DNA of 12,309 nt from Acholeplasmatales bacterium. GTDB lineage: Bacteria > Bacillota_I > Bacilli_A > Acholeplasmatales > Anaeroplasmataceae. Under the pieces are notes generated by a model, which did no database searches, was not told where the DNA came from, and saw only the letters and a program-made list of their open reading frames with translations. Below, in pieces: positions 7,306 to 12,309 of the stretch. The position numbers were made by a program, and so were the translations under genes. The stretch is from positions 1 to 12,309 of the forward strand of contig JAEELC010000183.1 in assembly GCA_016288675.1 (NCBI GenBank), given 5' to 3'. Within the stretch, counting starts at the first letter, position 1. Each line of letters starts with the position of its first letter.

Positions 7306-9124
7306 AAAATTACCTAATAAATATAATAAGCGTGGCTTATTACGTCGTACTCTTCCTTATATTATTCAAAACAAGATTAAAATCTTTATTTGTATAATTT
7401 TAGCTCTTGCAATAGCTCTTCTTACAACATATATGCCACGTATTACAAAGCGTATATTAGATGACTATGTAGCTACATCCTCAAGCTTTGAAGAAGTTGA
7501 GTATGATGCAGTATTACGTCTACTTATGTTATATCTTGGTGCTACATTTATTGTGGTTGTATTAAGATATTCACTAAATTTCATCCTAAATTTAACAGGT
7601 ATGAAAATTGAACGAGCAATTAGAGAAGATGCTATTCGTAAGATTGATTATCTTCCAGTAGATTATTATGCACTAGAACCAGATGGAAAAATCGTTGCTA
7701 AGATTACAAGTGATTCAGCTGGTGTTCGTACATTCTTTACTGTTCAATTCTCAATTGCCCAAGCAATTGTAAATATCATAGCTTTATTTGTAGGATTTAT
7801 TATTCTGGATTATAGATTAGCATTAATTTTATTATGCAGCTTGCCTATTATTTTATTGTGGATAACTCTATATAGAAAAAAGATTCATGCATATTATCAA
7901 GATATACGTGAAACAAGTTCACGTATTACTGGTAAGTTAAATGAACTTATTTCAGGTACTTTAATTATTCAAGCATTTAATCAAGAAAAGTATATGTTAA
8001 AGGATTACACTGATTTAGTAGATAGATATAATTATATGCAAACTAAGGCTAATTCTATAAATGCATATCTAGGTATTGAATTACTTGAATTTATTAAACG
8101 TTTATTAGTAGCTGCAATTGTTTTATTCTTCGGTATTCAATTTTTAGATACTACTGATTTAGCTACAGTTGCAGTTACTGCGGGTATGATTACTACATTT
8201 ACAGATTATTTAGATAAAATGATTAATCCAATTAATACCATATTCAATAACTTAAACGAACTAGAAGATTCTATTGTTGCTGCTAATAGAGTGTATATGT
8301 TCTTAGATGAGGAAAATGATACACATGTTTTTGATGGAAAAGAAGCACCTAATGTAATTAACGGTGATGTTGAATTTAAGAATGTACACTTTAGCTATGT
8401 GGAGAAAAAAGAAGTATTACATGGTATTAATCTACATGTTGAATCTGGTTGCTCAGTTGGTATTGTAGGACATACAGGATCTGGCAAATCTAGTCTTATG
8501 AATTTATTATTACGTTATAATGATTATCAAGAAGGTAAAATTCTAATTGATAAAGAGGAAATAACTAAGTTTAATAAACAAAGCTATAGAAAAAATTTAG
8601 GTATTGTATTACAGACACCTTCTCTTTTTGCAGGTACATTAAAATCTAATGTAACTATGGAAAGGGAATATAGTGACCAAGAAGTTATTGATGTATTAAA
8701 AGAAGTCGGTGCTGGATATATGATTGATAAAAATCCACTAGGTATATATCAGCCAATTTCATTTAGAGGGGAAAACTTATCTTTAGGTGAAAAGCAATTA
8801 ATTTCTTTTGCAAGAATATTATTAAGAAATCCTAAGATTTTAGTTTTAGATGAAGCTACTTCTAATATTGATACAGAAACAGAGCTTTTAATAAAAAAAG
8901 CCATGGATGTTGTAAAAACAGGTAGAACAACATTTATTATTGCTCATAGATTATCTACTATTAAAAACTGTGATAGAATTATTGTTTTAGATCATGGTGT
9001 GATAGTAGGAGAAGGCAGTCATGATGAACTTTATAGCACTTGTAGTGTTTATAAAGATATGTATGATTCTCAATATAAAACAATTGAAGAGTATGAAAAT
9101 AAGACTAAATATGGTTTGATTTAG
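7298..9124 (+). CDS. ABC exporter half-transporter, catalytic-Glu subunit (BmrD/LmrD-like)
   Basis: Partner half of the heterodimeric exporter, 608 residues: membrane domain (hydrophobic segments near 28-45, 70-95, 150-195 and 265-300) followed by an NBD. Walker A is GHTGSGKSS (391-399), Q-loop VLQTP, Walker B ILVLDE with catalytic Glu519, and switch His550. The signature is LSLGE (494-498) instead of LSGGQ. In a head-to-tail NBD dimer this altered signature faces the Asp502-bearing Walker B of the upstream protein (degenerate site), while this protein's Glu519 faces the canonical LSGGQ (hydrolytic site). The two deviations thus fall in the same composite site, which strongly supports heterodimerisation. 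The start has AAAGGAGG at 7281-7288, 9 nt upstream and inside the previous gene, so translation is probably coupled. A terminator starts immediately after the stop. Confidence 0.94.
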   Translation: MSKKLPNKYNKRGLLRRTLPYIIQNKIKIFICIILALAIALLTTYMPRITKRILDDYVATSSSFEEVEYDAVLRLLMLYLGATFIVVVLRYSLNFILNLTGMKIERAIREDAIRKIDYLPVDYYALEPDGKIVAKITSDSAGVRTFFTVQFSIAQAIVNIIALFVGFIILDYRLALILLCSLPIILLWITLYRKKIHAYYQDIRETSSRITGKLNELISGTLIIQAFNQEKYMLKDYTDLVDRYNYMQTKANSINAYLGIELLEFIKRLLVAAIVLFFGIQFLDTTDLATVAVTAGMITTFTDYLDKMINPINTIFNNLNELEDSIVAANRVYMFLDEENDTHVFDGKEAPNVINGDVEFKNVHFSYVEKKEVLHGINLHVESGCSVGIVGHTGSGKSSLMNLLLRYNDYQEGKILIDKEEITKFNKQSYRKNLGIVLQTPSLFAGTLKSNVTMEREYSDQEVIDVLKEVGAGYMIDKNPLGIYQPISFRGENLSLGEKQLISFARILLRNPKILVLDEATSNIDTETELLIKKAMDVVKTGRTTFIIAHRLSTIKNCDRIIVLDHGVIVGEGSHDELYSTCSVYKDMYDSQYKTIEEYENKTKYGLI

Positions 9125-9152
9125 AGATGGAATTTTAAAATTCCATCTTTTT
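9125..9152 (+). terminator. Palindromic terminator after the ABC operon
   Basis: A perfect 24-nt palindrome at 9125-9148 starts with AGATGGAATT and ends with AATTCCATCT. It folds into a 10-bp stem with a TTAA loop and is followed by T up to 9152. It begins at the first base after the TAG stop. Five A/T-rich bases on the other strand make it less convincing as a bidirectional terminator. Confidence 0.88.
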
Positions 9153-9173
9153 CATTTTATCGAGATATATTAT

Positions 9174-9202
9174 TTGAATAATATTTTTAATTTTTGTATA
9201 AT
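9174..9202 (+). promoter_or_regulatory. Sigma-A promoter of the suf operon
   Basis: TTGAAT (9174-9179), a 17-bp spacer, then TATAAT (9197-9202). This is the closest match to consensus in the window (-35 4/6, -10 6/6, ideal spacing). Transcription would start near 9209, leaving a leader of about 66 nt before sufC. Confidence 0.8.
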
Positions 9203-9208
9203 AATACA

Positions 9209-9252
9209 AGGTTAAAGGTATGAGGTTTAATATATATTATTAACCTCATTTT
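9209..9252 (+). promoter_or_regulatory. suf leader: hairpin with alternative pairing, possible attenuator or operator
   Basis: ATGAGGTT-T-AATA (9220-9232, one bulged T) pairs with TATTAACCTCAT (9238-9249), 12 bp, followed by a short U run (9249-9252). The 3' arm can instead pair with AGGTTAA at 9209-9215 (TTAACCT, 9240-9246; 7 bp perfect), and the two folds exclude each other. As DNA, the same stretch contains a GGTT...AACC dyad (9224-9245) that could bind a dimeric regulator. It matches no riboswitch family I recognise. The structure is seen; regulatory function is inference. Confidence 0.45.
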
Positions 9253-9274
9253 ATATATTTAAGGAGGCCTTGTT

Positions 9275-10096
9275 ATGCAAGACGTATTAGAGATTAGAGA
9301 CTTATATGCACGTGTTCCTGAAAAGGAAATCTTAAAAGGTGTTAATTTAACAATAAAGACTGGTGAAACTCATGCAATTATGGGACCTAATGGGACTGGT
9401 AAATCAACTTTATCAAGTATTATCATGGGTAATCCTAAGTATGAAATTACTAGTGGTGAAGTATTATTCAATGGTAAAAACATTAATGATTTAGCCGTTG
9501 ATGAACGTGCTCGTTTAGGTTTATTCTTAGCTTATCAAACACCAGTTGAAGTACCAGGTGTTACAAATAGTGATTTCATTCGTCAAGCTATGAAAGCATG
9601 TGGTAATGATTTATCTTTATTTAAGTTTATTAAAGAATATGATAAAGCTTGTGAAGATCTTGAAATGCCTGAAGGACTTGCTCAACGTTATTTAAATCAA
9701 GGTTTCTCTGGTGGAGAAATGAAAAGAAATGAAATTCTTCAAATGAAGATGTTAAAGCCTAAGTTTGCTGTATTAGATGAAATTGATTCTGGTCTAGATG
9801 TAGATGCTTTACGTATTGTAGGTACTAATGTTGAAAATATGGTTAAGGATCCTGAAGCACATTTAGGATGCTTATTAATTACTCACTATCAACGTTTACT
9901 TGACTATATTAAGCCTGATTTTGTACACGTTATGATTAATGGTCGTATTGTAAAGACTGGTGGTCAAGAATTAATCGCAAAGATTGACCAAGAAGGTTAT
10001 CGCTGGGTTAAGAAAGAACTTGGAATTGATATTGCAAACGAGAACGAAAATGCGCCACATGTAGTTCTTGGTGCTTGTGCAAGAAATACTAAGTAA
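9275..10096 (+). CDS. sufC: SUF Fe-S assembly ATPase SufC
   Basis: Cytosolic ABC-type ATPase that, with SufB and SufD, powers Fe-S cluster assembly. It has Walker A GPNGTGKST (37-45), the Q-loop region YQTPVEVPGV typical of SufC, signature FSGGEMKRNE (from 144), Walker B AVLDEIDSGLDVDAL with Asp168 and Glu169, and switch His204 (ITHYQRLL). SufC-specific features rule out a transporter ATPase: no membrane partner is adjacent, and the NEILQM and DSGLDVDAL motifs match the family. Length is 273, slightly longer than the usual 245-262. The extra residues are a C-terminal tail after WVKKELGID, ending VVLGACARNTK with one Cys. The start is set by a perfect AAGGAGG at 9261-9267, 7 nt upstream. First gene of the suf operon; sufD starts one base after its stop. 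Confidence 0.97.
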   Translation: MQDVLEIRDLYARVPEKEILKGVNLTIKTGETHAIMGPNGTGKSTLSSIIMGNPKYEITSGEVLFNGKNINDLAVDERARLGLFLAYQTPVEVPGVTNSDFIRQAMKACGNDLSLFKFIKEYDKACEDLEMPEGLAQRYLNQGFSGGEMKRNEILQMKMLKPKFAVLDEIDSGLDVDALRIVGTNVENMVKDPEAHLGCLLITHYQRLLDYIKPDFVHVMINGRIVKTGGQELIAKIDQEGYRWVKKELGIDIANENENAPHVVLGACARNTK

Positions 10097-10097
10097 A

Positions 10098-10868
10098 ATG
10101 CATAATATTGAATTAAACAATAAGCAAGTTTTAAATGTTGATAATGACTCTTATGTTTTACGTGGCGACTGTGATGTCGTTATCAATGTTAATGATAATA
10201 TTAATGCTAAAATATTATTAATTAATTCAGCTTCAAATGTTACTGTTAATTTAGGTAATTATGCTAATGTTCAATTTGATACATTAGTATTTGAATCAAA
10301 AAAGAATAAGTTAGTATTTAACTTAAGTGAAAATGCTTATTTATTATTAAATTATTTATCTAATTTAAGTAGTGAAAATGATTTAGAAATAAATTTAAAT
10401 GGTTACAAAGCTAATGCACTTGTTAAGTATTTAATTGTAAATAAGAATAACAATTCTAATTTTAATGCGCATATTAATCACAATGCTAAAGAAACTACAT
10501 CAGACATTACAAATTATGGAGTTTCTTTAGGAGAATCAAGAATTAATTTTGATACAGTTGGTAAGATTAATAAAGGAATGGCAAAATCTGTTTGCCATCA
10601 ATTAACTCGTGGAGTTATTAATGGAGACCATGCATCAGTTCTTTCACGTCCTATTCTTTTAATTGATGAGTATGATGTTAAAGCTAATCATGGTACAGCT
10701 ATTGGTCGTTTAAGTGATAGAGAGCTTTATTACTTAATGAGCCGTGGTTTAACAAAAGAAGAAAGCTATAAGCTATTATTATCTGGTATTGCAAATCCTA
10801 TCATTGAATCATTATGGAATGATGATGTTAAGGAAGAAACACATACTAATATTTATAAAGAAATTTAG
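10098..10868 (+). CDS. sufD: SufB/SufD-family scaffold protein, short SufD
   Basis: SufD partners SufB and SufC in the SufBC2D scaffold. The C-terminal third is diagnostic: VGKINKGMAKSVCHQLTRG, then SRPILLIDEYDVKANHGTAIG and ELYYLMSRGLTKEES. The conserved His of the SHGAT-type motif is His198 (KANHGTA). The protein is only 256 residues, against about 420-440 for E. coli or B. subtilis SufD. The N-terminal helical domain is missing, and the Asn-rich beta-helix core (about 15-150) begins almost at once. The gene is intact, with no frameshift seen. I chose ATG 10098, one base after the sufC stop. A TTG at 10068 would add 10 residues overlapping sufC, but has no ribosome site. No strong SD precedes 10098 either, so coupling to sufC translation is likely. 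SufB is less likely because the SufB Cys-rich C-terminal motif is absent. Confidence 0.88.
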   Translation: MHNIELNNKQVLNVDNDSYVLRGDCDVVINVNDNINAKILLINSASNVTVNLGNYANVQFDTLVFESKKNKLVFNLSENAYLLLNYLSNLSSENDLEINLNGYKANALVKYLIVNKNNNSNFNAHINHNAKETTSDITNYGVSLGESRINFDTVGKINKGMAKSVCHQLTRGVINGDHASVLSRPILLIDEYDVKANHGTAIGRLSDRELYYLMSRGLTKEESYKLLLSGIANPIIESLWNDDVKEETHTNIYKEI

Positions 10869-10877
10869 AGGTGTCTT

Positions 10878-12083
10878 ATGTCTTTAAGTGAATATAGAAA
10901 AGATTTCCCAGTTCTAAATGAACAAAAGGATCTTCATTATCTTGATACTGCCGCATCTAGCTTAAAGCCTAAGTGTGTTATTGATAAAGTAGATTATTAT
11001 TATAATCATTATGGTTGTAATGTTCACCGCGGCGTTTATGGCTTAAGTTATGAAGCAACTGATATGTATGAATCAGCACGCGAAACTATTGCTAGATTTA
11101 TTAATGCTGACGCAAGTGAAATAGTATATACTCGTGGTGCTTCTGCATCATTAAATTTAGTTGCGCAAAGCTATGGTATGACTTTCATCAATGAAGGTGA
11201 TGAAATAATTACAAGCGAACTTGAGCATCATTCCAACTTTATGCCTTGGTTAAATGTTGCTAATGTTAAAAAGGCTACAGTTAAATTTGTTCCTCTTACA
11301 AAAGAAGGTAGAATTACTGTGGAAAACTTTAAGTCTGTCTTGACAGATAAAACAAAATTAGTAGCTTTAACATATGTATCTAATGTTATGGGATATATTA
11401 CTCCTATAAAAGAAATTATTAAGATTTGTCATGAAAGAGGAATCATTGTTTCAGTTGATGCTGCACAAGCTGCACCTCATATGAAAATTGATGTCAAAGA
11501 ACTTGATTGTGATTTCTTAAGTTTCTCAGGACATAAAATGTGTGGTCCTACTGGTATTGGTGTTTTATATGGTAAGAAGTCATTATTAGATAAGATGCCA
11601 CCAGTTGAATTTGGTGGAGATATGGCTGATACTGTTTTAAAAGACTCTATGACCTTCAAAGAAGCTCCTATGAAATTTGAAACAGGTACACCTATTATTG
11701 CGGGAGCAATAGGATTAGGTGAAGCTTGTAAATATCTTGATTCAATTGGACTTGATAAGATATCTGCTTGGGAAAGCCATTTAGGACATTTAGCTGCAAC
11801 TGAACTTTCTAAGATTAATGGTGTTACAGTATATAACCCAAGTGTTGAAACTGGTGTAGTAGCATTTAATATAGATGGTGTTCATCCACATGATGCCGCT
11901 TCTATTTATGATGAGAATCATGTTTGTATTCGTGCTGGACATCATTGTGCACAACTTGTTACACGTTTCTTAAATCAAATTTCAACAACTCGTGCATCAT
12001 TTTATTTCTATAATACAGAAGAAGATGTTTATGCATTAGTTGATGCTGTTAAGAAGGCAATTGATTTCTTTGGTCAATTTTAA
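10878..12083 (+). CDS. sufS: Cysteine desulfurase SufS
   Basis: PLP-dependent group II cysteine desulfurase: it converts L-cysteine to L-alanine and leaves a persulfide that is passed to SufU for Fe-S assembly. 401 residues, normal length (about 406). PLP contacts: TRGASASLN (phosphate region), His117 (ELEHHSN), Asp194 (VDAAQ) and Schiff-base Lys220 (FSGHKMCGPTG). The catalytic Cys is Cys357 in RAGHHCAQ. The short Cys loop typical of SufS separates it from the IscS/NifS type. The ATG is preceded by AGAGGTG (10867-10873), which overlaps the sufD stop codon, so the genes are tightly packed with a 9-nt gap. The next gene, sufU, is its expected sulfur acceptor. Confidence 0.97.
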   Translation: MSLSEYRKDFPVLNEQKDLHYLDTAASSLKPKCVIDKVDYYYNHYGCNVHRGVYGLSYEATDMYESARETIARFINADASEIVYTRGASASLNLVAQSYGMTFINEGDEIITSELEHHSNFMPWLNVANVKKATVKFVPLTKEGRITVENFKSVLTDKTKLVALTYVSNVMGYITPIKEIIKICHERGIIVSVDAAQAAPHMKIDVKELDCDFLSFSGHKMCGPTGIGVLYGKKSLLDKMPPVEFGGDMADTVLKDSMTFKEAPMKFETGTPIIAGAIGLGEACKYLDSIGLDKISAWESHLGHLAATELSKINGVTVYNPSVETGVVAFNIDGVHPHDAASIYDENHVCIRAGHHCAQLVTRFLNQISTTRASFYFYNTEEDVYALVDAVKKAIDFFGQF

Positions 12084-12094
12084 GGAGGATTATT

Positions 12095-12309
12095 ATGCAA
12101 GATTTAAATAATTTATATAGAGCAGTTATTATGGATAATTATAAGAATCCTCACAATAAAGGACTTGTTGAAAATCCAAAATATCATTTTCTACATTTAA
12201 ACAATCCTAGCTGTGGTGATGATATGAATGTTCAATTATATATTGAAGATGGTAAAATTGTTGATGCTCGTCATGATGGACATGGTTGTTCAATTTGCTG
12301 CTCAAGCGC
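12095..12309 (+). CDS. sufU: SufU sulfur-transfer protein, 3'-partial
   Basis: The first 71 residues of an IscU/SufU-family protein are visible; the rest lies beyond the window edge. It begins MQDLNNLYRAVIMDNYKNP, close to Firmicute SufU. The metal/sulfur ligands Cys40 and Asp42 (NNPSCGDDM) and Cys65 (GHGCSI) are present; the third Cys should be downstream. In Gram-positive bacteria SufU is a zinc protein that accepts sulfur from SufS. Its position right after sufS supports SufU over IscU, although the SufU-specific insert before the last Cys cannot be seen. Two additional cysteines, Cys68 and Cys69 (CSICCSS), follow Cys65 where B. subtilis SufU has Ser/Ala-type residues. The start is set by AAGGAGG at 12082-12088, overlapping the sufS stop codon, 6 nt upstream. 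sufB probably follows outside the window (inference). Confidence 0.94.
   Translation, partial: MQDLNNLYRAVIMDNYKNPHNKGLVENPKYHFLHLNNPSCGDDMNVQLYIEDGKIVDARHDGHGCSICCSS

Noticed and set aside
10068..10097. TTG start extending sufD by 10 residues into sufC
   Set aside because: No Shine-Dalgarno site precedes it. The ATG at 10098, one base after the sufC stop, fits stop-start coupling and the other close junctions of the operon.
11477..11659. 60-codon minus-strand frame inside sufS
   Set aside because: Antisense shadow of the PLP-lysine region of sufS.
1..12309. UGA-as-tryptophan genetic code
   Set aside because: All Trp codons in these genes are TGG and no in-frame TGA interrupts any family alignment, so the standard code explains everything.
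1..12309. Mobile elements, CRISPR arrays, tRNA or rRNA genes, defence islands
   Set aside because: Gaps between transcription units are under 160 bp and are occupied by terminators and promoters. No repeats of the required type, transposase or integrase, or RNA-gene structure was seen.

Overview
The window is an AT-rich stretch of ordinary chromosomal DNA. It probably comes from an anaerobic, fermentative, low-GC Gram-positive bacterium (Bacillota; an Erysipelotrichia, RF39 or other Mollicutes-related lineage would fit). The reasons are strong A/T codon bias, AAGGAGG-type Shine-Dalgarno sites, a single-chain pyruvate:ferredoxin oxidoreductase next to L-lactate dehydrogenase, and a SUF iron-sulfur operon with a SufU-type scaffold. 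All reading frames work with the standard code: Trp is TGG and no in-frame TGA occurs. The exact taxon is inference.

All genes are on the + strand, in four transcription units. (1) 1-3498: nifJ/PFOR, lacking only its first roughly 25-30 residues at the window edge and closed by a strong hairpin terminator at 3510-3539. (2) 3636-5410: ldh and nfo, overlapping by 7 nt, behind an extended -10 promoter with a Rex-like dyad, closed by a terminator at 5440-5482. (3) 5548-9124: two half-size ABC exporter genes overlapping by 8 nt. Together they form a heterodimeric exporter with one canonical and one degenerate ATP site, closed by a perfect palindromic terminator at 9125-9152. (4) 9275 to the right edge: sufC-sufD-sufS-sufU, behind a near-consensus sigma-A promoter and a leader RNA with two mutually exclusive hairpins; sufU runs off the window.

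PFOR converts pyruvate to acetyl-CoA and reduced ferredoxin, while LDH uses the same pyruvate to reoxidise NADH. The two genes therefore set the fate of carbon at the pyruvate node. PFOR carries three [4Fe-4S] clusters, so the SUF operon supplies the cofactors on which the first gene depends. nfo repairs abasic and oxidised DNA ends. The ABC pair resembles BmrCD/LmrCD-type exporters; its substrate cannot be read from sequence.

The three gaps between transcription units are each under 160 bp and are filled by terminators, promoters and leaders. I see no mobile element, CRISPR array, tRNA, rRNA or phage gene. I do not find a convincing new multi-gene system. The points most worth checking are the suf leader structure, the very short SufD, the ldh operator region, the ldh-nfo overlap and a charged insert in PFOR.
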